DNA of 64,000 bases from Arthrobacter sp. MN05-02 (GTDB lineage Bacteria > Actinomycetota > Actinomycetes > Actinomycetales > Micrococcaceae). The stretch is from contig AP018697.1 in NCBI GenBank assembly GCA_004001285.1, positions 3,410,001 to 3,474,000 on the forward strand, in the 5' to 3' direction. The first letter of the stretch is position 1, and every line of letters begins with the position of its first letter. This document shows, in pieces, positions 8,446 to 16,507 of this stretch. Made by a program: the position numbers and the translations under genes. The notes under the pieces were generated by a model, which made no database searches, was not told the DNA's origin, and saw only the letters and a list, made by a program, of their open reading frames with translations.

Positions 8446-9291
8446 ATGACTACGCAGAATTGGCCGCAGGATCCCCTGGTTCCCTCCACGACCGGCAACG
8501 AGTCGTCCACCTCGAACTTGGAGACGACAGAACTCGGCACCACGGAATTCACCGGCGGCAACTCCGGATCCAAGGACTCGAAGGCCTCCGCCGCCAAGGA
8601 CCAGGCCAAGCAGGTGGGCCAGGACGGCAAGGATGCAGCCAAGAACGTTGCCGGCACCGCCGCCGCCGAGGCGAAGAGCGTTGCTGCCGAGGCCGGATCG
8701 CAGGCCAAGAACCTGTTGGGAACGGTCACTTCCGAGGTCAAGAACCAGGCCGGTTCGCAGCAGCAGAAGATCACCGAGGGCATCCGCGGCATCTCGGACG
8801 AGCTGAGGTCCATGGCGGAGAAGTCGGACAACCACATGGTGGCAAATATCGTCCAGCAGGCCTCGCAGCGCACGAACTCGGCGGCGAGCTGGCTCGAGGG
8901 CCGCGACGCCTCCGACATCCTCGAGGACGTCAAGGCCTTCGCCCGGCGCAAGCCAGGCACCTTCCTCGCCATCGCGGCAGGGTCCGGCCTCGTCGTGGGC
9001 CGTCTCACGAAGGGCCTCACGGGCAACCGCGAGTCGGGCAGCACCTCCGGCACGGGCCGGAGCACCACCTCGACCGGCACGTCGACCACGGGCTCCTACC
9101 CCGGCTACACAGAGGTCGATTCCGACCTGTACAGCGGCACTCCCGCTACCGGTGGATTCGGTGAGACCACGCGGGGCCAGCACGTCGCCGGCTCCAACCC
9201 GGCCTTCGTCGACCCGACGGACGACTACCCCACCATCCCCCCGGGAACCCCTCCCGTGGGCACCCTGCCGAATGACGGGAGCCTGCGCTGA
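8446..9291 (+). CDS. LEA-like Ala/Lys-rich protein with a short hydrophobic segment
   Basis: A 281-residue protein from the ATG behind TAGGAAG. Residues about 45-105 are rich in Ala, Lys, Gln, Glu and Asp with repeated AAK/AEAK patterns, like group-3 late embryogenesis abundant proteins. Residues about 150-168 (DASDILEDVKAFARRKPG) lead into a weak membrane segment about 171-186. The tail is rich in Ser, Thr, Gly and Pro. No enzyme motif is seen. It is first in a tightly packed operon with a holin-X and a DUF3618 protein (1-base and 4-base overlaps), downstream of two copies of the stress palindrome. A role in protecting membrane or protein during drying or salt stress is inference. Confidence 0.7.
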   Translation: MTTQNWPQDPLVPSTTGNESSTSNLETTELGTTEFTGGNSGSKDSKASAAKDQAKQVGQDGKDAAKNVAGTAAAEAKSVAAEAGSQAKNLLGTVTSEVKNQAGSQQQKITEGIRGISDELRSMAEKSDNHMVANIVQQASQRTNSAASWLEGRDASDILEDVKAFARRKPGTFLAIAAGSGLVVGRLTKGLTGNRESGSTSGTGRSTTSTGTSTTGSYPGYTEVDSDLYSGTPATGGFGETTRGQHVAGSNPAFVDPTDDYPTIPPGTPPVGTLPNDGSLR

Positions 9292-9743
9292 TGAGTGAGG
9301 CATACACAGGCGGCGCCCACCAGGCCGCTGCTCCCCTGCCGTCGGAGGCGGAGCAACGCTCCGCCAACGCCTCGGTGGGCGAACTGCTCGGGGAGGTGAC
9401 GAAGGACCTCCCCAAGCTCATGCGGCAGGAGGTGGCCCTGGCGAAGGCCGAGGCGACCGAATCGGCGAAGAACGCCGGGAAGGGCGCCGGCATGTTCGCC
9501 GGTGCCGCCGTCGGAGGCCATTTCGTCCTCCTGTTCCTCTCCCTCGCCCTCATGTGGGGACTCGACGCACTCATGCCGATCGGCTGGGCCGCCGTCATCG
9601 TCGCAGTGATCTGGGGCATCATCGCCGCGATCCTCGCCCTGCAGGGCAAGAAGGAAATGAAGCAGATCAAGGGTCTCCCTCAGACAGCGGAGACCGTCAA
9701 AGAGATCCCACCGACACTGAAACCAGGTGAGCACACACGATGA
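9291..9743 (+). CDS. Phage-holin-family (actinobacterial holin-X) membrane protein
   Basis: A 150-residue protein with a charged amphipathic N-terminal part (ELLGEVTKDLPKLMRQEVALAKAE, residues 31-54) and two membrane segments at about 68-92 and 96-116. This is the actinobacterial holin-X/YqjE-like family. Despite the name it is a chromosomal envelope protein with no phage genes around. The ATG overlaps the previous stop by one base, and the next gene overlaps this stop by four, so all three are translated together. Confidence 0.85.
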   Translation: MSEAYTGGAHQAAAPLPSEAEQRSANASVGELLGEVTKDLPKLMRQEVALAKAEATESAKNAGKGAGMFAGAAVGGHFVLLFLSLALMWGLDALMPIGWAAVIVAVIWGIIAAILALQGKKEMKQIKGLPQTAETVKEIPPTLKPGEHTR

Positions 9744-10435
9744 GCCAGACGCCAGATGAGATCCGTGCCGATATCGAACGCACCCGCCAGGAACTGGGCA
9801 CCGACGTGGACGCGGTGGCAGACAAGGTGAACCCGGCGAACATCGCGCACCGGCAGACCGAGAAGGTCAAGAACAGTTTCAGCAACGTGAAGGAGACCGT
9901 CATGGGTAAGGCCGAAGACGTCAAGGATTCCGTCATGGGCACCGCCGGGGACGTGAAGGACTCCGTCACCGGCAAGGCCGGCGACGTCAAGGACAGCTTC
10001 GCGAGTACGGCCGGCAGCGGACGGGGAGCCGCCCAGTCCGCCACCGGTACCGCGAAGGACAAGGCCCTCCACGCGGGACACGCCGTGCAGGACGCCCCTC
10101 GCCAGCTGTCGAACAAGGCCGCGGGGAACCCCCTTGCAGCCGGACTGATCGCCTTCGGTGCCGGGCTCCTCGTGGCCTCGCTCATCCCGTCCAGCGAGAA
10201 GGAGCAGGAGGCCGCCTCGCAGCTGAAGGAGCAGGCCGCTCCCCTCAAGGAGAAGGTGACCGAGGCCGCCAAGCAGGTCGTCGAGGACGTCCGGGAGCCT
10301 GCACAGGAGGCCGTGCAGTCCGTCAAGGAGTCGGCCGCCGATTCGGTGCAGACCGTGAAGGACGAAGGCCAGCACGCCGCCAGCGACGTCAAGGGCAGCG
10401 CCCAGGACGCGAAGTCGAACGTCCAGCAGAGCTGA
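9740..10435 (+). CDS. DUF3618 protein with three tandem 11-residue LEA-like repeats
   Basis: A 231-residue protein. Residues 4-32 (TPDEIRADIERTRQELG and on) are the DUF3618 signature. Residues 56-88 hold three tandem 11-mers, GKAEDVKDSVM, GTAGDVKDSVT and GKAGDVKDSFA, the repeat length typical of group-3 LEA proteins. One membrane segment lies at about 131-150, and the tail is a Lys/Glu/Ala-rich predicted helix. The protein would be a membrane-anchored amphipathic rod. It is last in the three-gene operon and is followed by a 13-bp hairpin. DUF3618 has no proven function; the stress role is inference from repeats and neighbours. Confidence 0.85.
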   Translation: MSQTPDEIRADIERTRQELGTDVDAVADKVNPANIAHRQTEKVKNSFSNVKETVMGKAEDVKDSVMGTAGDVKDSVTGKAGDVKDSFASTAGSGRGAAQSATGTAKDKALHAGHAVQDAPRQLSNKAAGNPLAAGLIAFGAGLLVASLIPSSEKEQEAASQLKEQAAPLKEKVTEAAKQVVEDVREPAQEAVQSVKESAADSVQTVKDEGQHAASDVKGSAQDAKSNVQQS

Positions 10436-10454
10436 TACGCGACGCAGGATGAGC

Positions 10455-10485
10455 AGAGGCCACCGGATTCCATCCGGTGGCCTCT
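10455..10485 (+). terminator. Hairpin terminator after the DUF3618 gene
   Basis: A perfect 13-bp stem (AGAGGCCACCGGA) with a 5-base loop begins 20 bases after the stop. Confidence 0.8.
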
Positions 10486-10550
10486 CCTCGTAGCCGACTC
10501 CACCGCATCTGGGCGGCCGTCCGAGCCACCGACCCGCGTGCCTGCCGGAC

Positions 10551-11165
10551 CTACCCGAGGAGCGCTTCCGCCTCCGCCTGGCCGATGATCGGCTGCCGGT
10601 ACTCCACGGAGAGTATCTCGAGCATCGCTGCGGCGTAGTCGGCGTTGGTACTGCCGATGGCGTCGAGTGCGTAGCTGACCCGGAAGTCGTGCGCGAACGC
10701 GTCGGCCCCCGTGTGCGCCACGCAGTTGTGCGTCGACACCCCCGCGAGGACGAGGCGCTCCACGGCATGGTTCCGGAGCCGCTCCGCGAGATCCGTGCCG
10801 AAGAACGCACTGTCGCGGGTCTTGGTGACGGTCTCGAGACCCTGGACCCTCAGGCGGTCGACGATCGCGGCCTGGTGGGTGCCGCGGAAGATGAATCCCT
10901 GGTCGTCGTCGAGCATCGACGTCGTCCAGGTGGACCGATCCGGCAGATGTTCGGTCCGCGCCACCAGCACCGGGCTCCCACCCCGCCGCGCAGCGTCGAT
11001 CAAGGCGTTGCAGGCGGCCACGAGCGAGTCCTGGACGTCCGCGAGCATGTCATCCTCGAAGAAGGCGTTCTGCATGTCGATGATGAGGAGCGCAGCCCTG
11101 CCGCCGGGCGCTCGGTCTCCGGTCCCGGGCGCACCGGATCCGAGAGCGGGATCAGCGGGCCGCAT
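10551..11165 (-). CDS. Isochorismatase-family cysteine hydrolase
   Basis: A 204-residue protein with the family catalytic triad visible: Asp in LLIIDMQNAF, Lys in TVTKTRDSAF and Cys in STHNCVAHTG. Such enzymes hydrolyse isochorismate, nicotinamide, carbamoyl groups or similar substrates; the sequence does not tell which. The ATG at 11165 lies inside the end of the upstream gene (14-base overlap), so both are read together. The N-terminal 24 residues are Gly/Pro/Ala-rich and unlike the family, so a later start is possible. Confidence 0.85.
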   Translation of the reverse strand: MRPADPALGSGAPGTGDRAPGGRAALLIIDMQNAFFEDDMLADVQDSLVAACNALIDAARRGGSPVLVARTEHLPDRSTWTTSMLDDDQGFIFRGTHQAAIVDRLRVQGLETVTKTRDSAFFGTDLAERLRNHAVERLVLAGVSTHNCVAHTGADAFAHDFRVSYALDAIGSTNADYAAAMLEILSVEYRQPIIGQAEAEALLG

Positions 11166-11541
11166 CGGGTTCCCGGTGCGCTTCCGGCGATGATTCCTCG
11201 AGACGGAGAAGGACCTCGTCCTCGCGGGGCCGCAGCGCGTCCTGCCCCGGCGACTGCAGGGTGACGAGGTCCGCTTCCCGCCGGCCGGCTGCCCCGCGCA
11301 GCGCCAGGGCATCGCCGAGGACGTCGGGACCGGCCGACGGCGCCTCGGCCAGGCGATGCACCTCGGCTTCCGCCATGTTGGCGGCATGCGCGATCTGCGC
11401 GGGGGTGAATCCGTCGGCGAGAGCCTGCCGGATCGCTTCTCCGCATGCCATGGCAAGCCGGTCACGCTCGAATTCTGCATCTTCCAGATCGGCGGCGGCG
11501 ATCATGACGTCATTGATGTGAGAGGGTCGTACAGCTGACAT
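11152..11541 (-). CDS. Small protein with helix-turn-helix-like segment, function unknown
   Basis: A 129-residue protein from the ATG at 11541. The middle (residues about 40-70, ADGFTPAQIAHAANMAEAEV) resembles a sigma-70 region 4 or HTH segment that selects DNA, but it is short and I do not recognise the family. The tail is rich in Glu, Arg and Asp. It overlaps the isochorismatase-like gene by 14 bases and diverges from the PRC-barrel gene across a 431-base region that contains two stress palindromes. Confidence 0.6.
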   Translation of the reverse strand: MSAVRPSHINDVMIAAADLEDAEFERDRLAMACGEAIRQALADGFTPAQIAHAANMAEAEVHRLAEAPSAGPDVLGDALALRGAAGRREADLVTLQSPGQDALRPREDEVLLRLEESSPEAHREPDAAR

Positions 11542-11839
11542 GGCGCCCTTCCCGGGGGCTCGGCGAACGACCCGTCGGCACACCGTGCCGGACCCCGTGC
11601 ACGCCATGAGGCGCCGCACGCGGCACCGCCGTCCGGCGGCCTCAGTGCAGGTACACACGGAATCCCCGCATGAGAAGCCATGCGTCGGATCGTATCGGAT
11701 GTTGTTCGGCCGGTGGCTGGACCTTCCGGCCATCATACGGAAGGCATGCGCCCCCAGGAAAACTGCTGGGCGCTCTCGTCGGACCGGGTCGGGCCCCCTG
11801 CCGACACCCGCTGCGACCTCGATGCCCGGATCCCGACGC

Positions 11840-11851
11840 TAAGCATGCTTC
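11840..11851. promoter_or_regulatory. Candidate operator, TAAGCATGCTTC
   Basis: Motif copy 122 bases upstream of the PRC-barrel/DUF2382 start, one base from the perfect palindrome. Confidence 0.55.
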
Positions 11852-11862
11852 CAATTAACTAC

Positions 11863-11874
11863 TAAGTGTGCTTA
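11863..11874. promoter_or_regulatory. Candidate operator, TAAGTGTGCTTA
   Basis: Second copy upstream of the PRC-barrel/DUF2382 gene, 23 bp from the first (about two helical turns). This would place two regulator dimers on nearly the same face. Confidence 0.55.
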
Positions 11875-11972
11875 CTCTAGAGGCCGGTGGTTCCCGAGGG
11901 CTTCGGCCCCGGCGGAACCTGCAACCGAAAATTCCATACCCTCATCGTGAGATATCTCAGAAGGAGAAGGAA

Positions 11973-12899
11973 ATGATCACCCAGTCAAACATCGACACCC
12001 TGCTCGGCAACGGCGGCAACGTCCTCGGATCGGACGGAGAGAAGATCGGCGCCATCGGGCAGGTCTACCTCGACGATCAGACCGGCGAGCCCAGCTGGGT
12101 CACGGCGAAGACGGGCCTGTTCGGCACCTCCGAGTCCTTCGTGCCGCTTCAGGGAGCCGACGTCGAGGGCAATGACGTCCGCGTCCCCTACAGCAAGCAC
12201 CAGGTGAAGGATGCCCCGCGCATCGAGTCCGACGGCAACCTGAGCCCGGAGGAAGAGGACCGCCTCTACCGCCACTACGAGATCGGCGGCGGTACCGACG
12301 GCTACACCGACACGACGACCACCACCGGCACCACGAGCGATGTCGGGACCGGCGTCGGCACCGGCACCACGAGCGGTGTCGGGCAGCGCGATCGCGATGT
12401 CGACATCGACACCACCTCCGGGCGCCACGCAGGCGTGTCGGACACGGGCACGGATACGTACTCGGGCACCGATCGCGGCACCGTCGGACATGACACCTCC
12501 GGTCCCACGACGGACGAGGCGATGACGCGCTCCGAGGAGCAGCTGCACGTCGGCACGGAGACCCGCGAAACCGGACGCGCCCGCCTGCGCAAGTACGTGG
12601 TCACCGAGAACGTCACTCAGACCGTTCCCGTCAGCCGCGAAGAGGTCCGCCTGGAGCGCGAGCCCATCACGGACGCCAATCGCGGCGAAGCGTACGACGG
12701 CCCGGCCATCAGCGAGGAGGAGCACGAGGTCACACTCCACGCCGAGCGCCCCGTCGTCGAGAAGGAGGCGGTCCCGGTTGAGCGCGTCCGCCTCGACAAG
12801 GAGACCGTCACCGACACCGAGACGGTCAGCGGCGATGTCCGCAAGGAAAAGATCGAGGTCGAAGGTGCGGACGACACGCGCCGGGGCGACAAGCTCTGA
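11973..12899 (+). CDS. PRC-barrel and DUF2382 domain stress protein
   Basis: A 308-residue protein from an ATG with AAGGAGAAGG upstream. Residues about 5-105 form a PRC-barrel (GNVLGSDGEKIGAIGQVYLD, with VPYSKHQVKDAPRI). A Thr/Gly/Asp-rich linker of about 75 residues follows. Residues about 190-300 are DUF2382 (LRKYVVTENVTQTVPVSREE and the charged repeats after it). DUF2382 proteins are linked to general stress responses in bacteria such as Deinococcus and actinobacteria; the molecular role is unknown. No signal peptide. It is a single gene behind two stress palindromes, ended by a 12-bp hairpin. Confidence 0.9.
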   Translation: MITQSNIDTLLGNGGNVLGSDGEKIGAIGQVYLDDQTGEPSWVTAKTGLFGTSESFVPLQGADVEGNDVRVPYSKHQVKDAPRIESDGNLSPEEEDRLYRHYEIGGGTDGYTDTTTTTGTTSDVGTGVGTGTTSGVGQRDRDVDIDTTSGRHAGVSDTGTDTYSGTDRGTVGHDTSGPTTDEAMTRSEEQLHVGTETRETGRARLRKYVVTENVTQTVPVSREEVRLEREPITDANRGEAYDGPAISEEEHEVTLHAERPVVEKEAVPVERVRLDKETVTDTETVSGDVRKEKIEVEGADDTRRGDKL

Positions 12900-12916
12900 T
12901 CGAGTCCCGTGATTCG

Positions 12917-12949
12917 CGAAGGGCCCGGGGCATGTCTCCGGGCCCTTCG
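12917..12949 (+). terminator. Hairpin terminator after the PRC-barrel/DUF2382 gene
   Basis: A perfect 12-bp stem (CGAAGGGCCCGG) with a 9-base loop starts 17 bases after the stop. Confidence 0.8.
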
Positions 12950-13018
12950 TCGTCCCCGGCACGACTCCCGCCCTGAAGCACCAGGAGCGACGGGTGGTCC
13001 CTCGATGCACAGGGATAA

Positions 13019-13030
13019 TAAGCCTGCTGT
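13019..13030. promoter_or_regulatory. Degenerate copy of the stress palindrome, TAAGCCTGCTGT
   Basis: Nine of twelve bases match TAAGCATGCTTA. It lies 83 bases upstream of the MarR start, where an autoregulatory site would be expected. Confidence 0.3.
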
Positions 13031-13112
13031 CTATTTGGGGTGAAGTTGTCTACAGTAAGTAGTAGGAACAAGCGCATCCACCGCGTACAACCGAGGGGAA
13101 GGACACGCAATC

Positions 13113-13535
13113 GTGCCGGAGTTGAACGATTGGTCGACCAGCCGCCTGCTCACGACCGCGGCCCGCATTGTCGAGCACTCGTGGAACGAGAAGCTCCTGA
13201 GCATCGGCATCACGCACGCCGGGCTGACCACGCTCGGGGTCCTCGAGCGGGAAGGTACGCTCACGGGCGTCCGGCTGGCCCAGCTCGTCCACGTACAGGC
13301 GCAGACGGTCGGACGGACCCTCGACCGCCTGGAGAAGCGTGGCCTCGTGACGAGGCTCCGCAACACCGCTGACCGCCGCAGTCAGCGGATAACGATCACG
13401 TCTGCCGGCCTGAAGGCGCTCGAGCGCGCCAAGAACATCGAGCACGAACTGATGGCCGAGGACGGACTCGCGTCGGAAGACCTGCGCGACCGCCTGAAGA
13501 CCGTCATCAACGAACTCGGGCCCAAGAAGGACTAG
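13113..13535 (+). CDS. MarR-family transcriptional regulator (paralogue of the one at 31.1 kb)
   Basis: A 140-residue winged-helix regulator starting at GTG behind GAGGGGAAGG. The recognition-helix region reads VHVQAQTVGRTLDRLEKRG and the wing has the MarR signature DRRSQRITIT. MarR proteins bind short palindromes as dimers and usually respond to phenolic ligands or oxidation. There is no cysteine, so thiol-based sensing of the OhrR kind is unlikely. It sits at the end of the stress cluster whose genes share a 12-bp palindrome, making it the natural candidate regulator (inference). Its stop overlaps the convergent dnaB stop by four bases. Confidence 0.9.
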   Translation: MPELNDWSTSRLLTTAARIVEHSWNEKLLSIGITHAGLTTLGVLEREGTLTGVRLAQLVHVQAQTVGRTLDRLEKRGLVTRLRNTADRRSQRITITSAGLKALERAKNIEHELMAEDGLASEDLRDRLKTVINELGPKKD

Positions 13536-14908
13536 TAGCCCCCGCCGTCCGCCGCCATGTTGTTGAAGCGCGAGTAGTGGCCCTGGAACCCGACGACGAG
13601 GGTCTTGGTGGGGCCGTTACGATGCTTGGCGACGATGACGTCGGCCTCACCGGCACGCGCGGACTCCTTGTCGTACACGTCGTCGCGGTGCAGCAGGATC
13701 ACCATGTCGGCATCCTGCTCGATCGAACCGGACTCGCGGAGGTCGGACACCTGTGGGCGCTTGTCCGTGCGCTGCTCGGAACCTCGGTTCAGCTGTGACA
13801 GGGCCACCACCGGCACGTTCAGCTCCTTGGCCAGCAGCTTGAGGGCTCGCGAGAACTCCGACACTTCCTGCTGGCGTGATTCGACACGCTTGCCCGACGA
13901 CATCAGCTGCAGATAGTCCAGCACCACGAGCTTGAGGTCGTGCCGCTGCTTCAGACGGCGGCACTTCGCCCGGATCTCCATCAGGGACATGTTCGGGCTG
14001 TCGTCGATGAACAGCGGGGCGTCGTTCATCCGGCCCATCGTCGTGGCGATCTTGCCCCACTGCTCGTCCTTGATCGTGCCCTTGCGGAGGTCCTGGAGCC
14101 CGATGGTGGCCTCGGCGGAGAGAAGGCGCATGGCTATCTCGTTACGCCCCATCTCGAGCGAGAAGAACACCGTGGTCATGTTGTGCTTGATAGCGGCCGA
14201 ACGGGCCCAGTCCAGCGCGAAGGTGGACTTACCCATGGCCGGGCGGGCGGCGACAACGATCATCTGCCCGCCATGGAGTCCCTGGGTCAGCTCGTCGAGT
14301 TCGTAGAACCCGGTAGGGACGCCGGTCATACCCTCTCCGCGATGACCCGCGGACTCGATCTCGTCGACCGTCCCCTCGATGATGTCCTTGAGCGCTACGT
14401 AGTCCTCCGCGGTGCGCCGCTCCGCGACCGCGTAGACCTCTGCCTGCGCGGCATTCACGAGGTCATCCACCTCGCCGTCGTTGGAGTACCCGAGCTGGAC
14501 GATCTTCGTGCCGGCGTCGACGAGGCGCCGCAGGACGGCCCGCTCCCGGACGATCTCCGCATAAAATCCGGCGTTGGCCGCCGTCGGCACGGACTGGATC
14601 AGCGTGTGGAGATAGGCCGGGCCACCGATGCGCGAGATCTCCCCGCGCTTCGTGAGCTCGTCGGACACCGTCACGGCGTCCGCGGGCTCTCCGCGCCCGT
14701 AGAGGTCGATGATCGCCTCGTAGATGCTCTCATGAGCGGGACGGTAGAAGTCGAGCCCCCGGAGCACCTCCACGCAGTCCGCGATCGCATCCTTGGAGAG
14801 CATCATCCCGCCCAGGACGGACTGCTCGGCGACGAGATCCTGGGAAGGGGTACGCGAGAAGTCCGGCGTACGAGTGTCCGATGAGGTATCTGCATGTGCC
14901 AGGGACAC
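13532..14908 (-). CDS. dnaB: Replicative DNA helicase DnaB
   Basis: A 458-residue hexameric helicase that unwinds DNA ahead of the replication fork. It has the N-terminal DnaB domain (residues about 20-125), the RecA-like domain with Walker A ARPAMGKST at 221-229, Walker B VVLDYLQLM and the DnaB motif 4 region SQLNRGSEQR. No intein is present, although actinobacterial dnaB genes can carry one. The start is GTG behind AGGAGAAAGG. It lies downstream of the rpsF operon in the same direction but 785 bases apart, with DnaA-box-like sites between. Confidence 0.97.
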   Translation of the reverse strand: MSLAHADTSSDTRTPDFSRTPSQDLVAEQSVLGGMMLSKDAIADCVEVLRGLDFYRPAHESIYEAIIDLYGRGEPADAVTVSDELTKRGEISRIGGPAYLHTLIQSVPTAANAGFYAEIVRERAVLRRLVDAGTKIVQLGYSNDGEVDDLVNAAQAEVYAVAERRTAEDYVALKDIIEGTVDEIESAGHRGEGMTGVPTGFYELDELTQGLHGGQMIVVAARPAMGKSTFALDWARSAAIKHNMTTVFFSLEMGRNEIAMRLLSAEATIGLQDLRKGTIKDEQWGKIATTMGRMNDAPLFIDDSPNMSLMEIRAKCRRLKQRHDLKLVVLDYLQLMSSGKRVESRQQEVSEFSRALKLLAKELNVPVVALSQLNRGSEQRTDKRPQVSDLRESGSIEQDADMVILLHRDDVYDKESARAGEADVIVAKHRNGPTKTLVVGFQGHYSRFNNMAADGGGY

Positions 14909-15075
14909 TGAAGGGCCTTTCTCCTGCTGTCAGAGCGGTGGTCGTCGCAACGGCCACCGGATGCCCGGGGTGGGTCTGACAGGTCAGTCCTATCACCCGT
15001 GACCCTCACTATTGGGAACCACCCGCTACGGTAGCCCCCTCTCGGGAGTGGGCAAAGCGCCATCCCAACAGGCCC

Positions 15076-15149
15076 TGTGGGTAAGTGGAAATAAGCTGTG
15101 GATTACCCGGCGTATCTTGTGCACAGGATGGGGAGAACTCTGTGGACAA
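15076..15149. promoter_or_regulatory. Cluster of three DnaA-box-like 9-mers
   Basis: TGTGGGTAA (15076-15084), TGTGGATTA (15097-15105) and TGTGGACAA (15141-15149) all lie in the same orientation and each differs by one base from TGTGGATAA, the complement of the DnaA box. The third is the GC-preferred form TTGTCCACA used by actinobacteria. Starts are 21 and 44 bp apart, about two and four helical turns. Weaker copies follow at 15193 (TTATCCCCG) and 15235 (CCATCCACA). Confidence 0.5.
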
Positions 15150-15577
15150 CGAGAATTCTTGTGAGCCATTCGGGCTCTGACCTGCGCAAACGTTATCCCC
15201 GGCCTGTGGAGTGAAAGTCATGTCCGGGCGTACTCCATCCACAGGTGCACTGTTGACAAGGTGCTCGAAAACACTTTCGCACGTCCCCGCACAGGAGATA
15301 TCCCCGTTCGGTCACAGGCACTGCGACCGAAATCCGCACCAGCGCGGGCACGACCGCCCGTACATACCGGAAGCCGTACCTAGAAGTCTGCTGCCGATTC
15401 CCGAGGGAGCAGCCGCAGTGCCCTCCACGAACCATTCATACCGCTGCCGCCATGTGTCCGGAGCCGGCCCGGGCAGGCCTTCCGAGCGCAGCGGGATCCG
15501 GCCAGAAGTGCTCGGGACGGCTCCGCCCGAGAGGCTGTTGCAGAGATGGCCGGGCGAGGAGTTACGCCTCCAACGAC

Positions 15578-15607
15578 AGGAAGCCCCCGCTTCCGCGGGG
15601 GCTTCCT
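15578..15607 (-). terminator. Terminator of the rpsF-ssb-rpsR-rplI operon
   Basis: A perfect 13-bp stem (AGGAAGCCCCCGC) with a TTCC loop lies about 90 bases after the rplI stop. Confidence 0.85.
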
Positions 15608-15693
15608 GGTGGATCCGATTCGACGCTGGTGCTGCGCTGCTAGCGCTTCGCAGCTACCCCGAACCCGCTTCGCGGATCCGGGGCCCCTCGCTG

Positions 15694-16143
15694 CTAGCTT
15701 GCGACGACGTCCAGGTCGATCACAGCTGCCACGTCCTCGTGAAGACGGACGTTGGCCTGGTACGAACCGACCGACTTGATGTGAGCCGGGAGTTCGACCT
15801 TGCGCTTGTCGATCTTGCCGAGACCGGCGGCCTCGACGGCCTTGGCGACGTCGTCGGCCTTGATCGTGCCGAACAGGCGGCCGGAGCCGCCAGCCTTCAC
15901 GGTCAGCGTGACGGGCTTGGCCGACAGTGCGGCGGCCTGGCGCTGGGCGTCCTCGAGCGATGCGTGCTCGCGGGCGGAGCGGGCAGCCTTGATCGACTCG
16001 ACCTGCTTCTCGCCACCCTTGCTCCACATCAGGGCGAAACCGCGGGGCAGAAGGTAGTTACGTGCGTAACCGTTCTTCACCTCGACGACGTCGCCTGCAG
16101 CACCGAGACCGGTGACTTCCTGGGTCAGAATGAGCTTCGACAT
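15694..16143 (-). CDS. rplI: 50S ribosomal protein L9
   Basis: A 149-residue protein with the L9 N-terminal domain ([20 protein letters not shown]), the long connecting helix and the C-terminal domain ending [10 protein letters not shown]9 binds 23S rRNA near the L1 stalk and helps keep the reading frame. It is last in the operon, 17 bases after rpsR. Length is normal. Confidence 0.98.
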   Translation of the reverse strand: MSKLILTQEVTGLGAAGDVVEVKNGYARNYLLPRGFALMWSKGGEKQVESIKAARSAREHASLEDAQRQAAALSAKPVTLTVKAGGSGRLFGTIKADDVAKAVEAAGLGKIDKRKVELPAHIKSVGSYQANVRLHEDVAAVIDLDVVAS

Positions 16144-16160
16144 AGTGTGTGTCCCTTTCC

Positions 16161-16400
16161 CTAGCCGCGGCCGGCGCCGGAGTACGGCAGGAGAGCGACC
16201 TCGCGGGCGTTCTTGATTGCCTGGGCGATCTTGCGCTGCTCCTGCACGGTCACACCGGTGACGCGACGGGCACGGATCTTTCCGCGATCGGAAATGAACT
16301 TACGCAGCAGGGCTACGTCCTTGTAGTCAATGACGGTGACGTCAGCGGCCTTCAAGGGATTGGACTTTGGTTTGGGCTTACGGAGTTCAGCCTTAGCCAT
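16161..16400 (-). CDS. rpsR: 30S ribosomal protein S18
   Basis: A 79-residue protein with the S18 core ([22 protein letters not shown] and [22 protein letters not shown], here given in part). It has no cysteine, so this is the zinc-free form. Some actinobacteria carry both a Cys-containing and a Cys-free S18; the second copy, if any, is outside the window. It sits between ssb and rplI in the operon. Confidence 0.97.
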   Translation of the reverse strand: MAKAELRKPKPKSNPLKAADVTVIDYKDVALLRKFISDRGKIRARRVTGVTVQEQRKIAQAIKNAREVALLPYSGAGRG

Positions 16401-16507
16401 CGTGGTGCTCCTTTTTCTGTTGGAGCCCGCAGAACGATTCTGCGGGATGGGAACTGCCAGTCACAGGAGTGACTGCGGCAGGGGTCCCGGGACCGGGACC
16501 CTGCTGC

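Larger units (their letters stand above)
11542..11972. other. Divergent intergenic region of 431 bases
   Basis: I see no gene here; short open frames lack good starts. The stretch nearest the PRC-barrel gene is A/T-rich for this genome and holds two motif copies about 23 bp apart, centre to centre. Confidence 0.6.
14909..15693. other. 785-base intergenic region upstream of dnaB
   Basis: I find no convincing gene. Several short frames are open but lack family likeness. The part 15.06-15.25 kb holds a cluster of DnaA-box-like 9-mers. A strong hairpin near 15.59 kb ends the ribosomal-protein operon. Confidence 0.6.

Noticed and set aside
9291..9743. Prophage, from the phage-holin label
   Set aside because: No endolysin, structural, integrase or regulatory phage gene is near. 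The holin-X family is chromosomal in actinobacteria.
15061..15250. Chromosomal origin of replication
   Set aside because: Boxes are few, and dnaA, dnaN, rpmH and parAB are all absent. oriC is more likely beyond the right end of the window.
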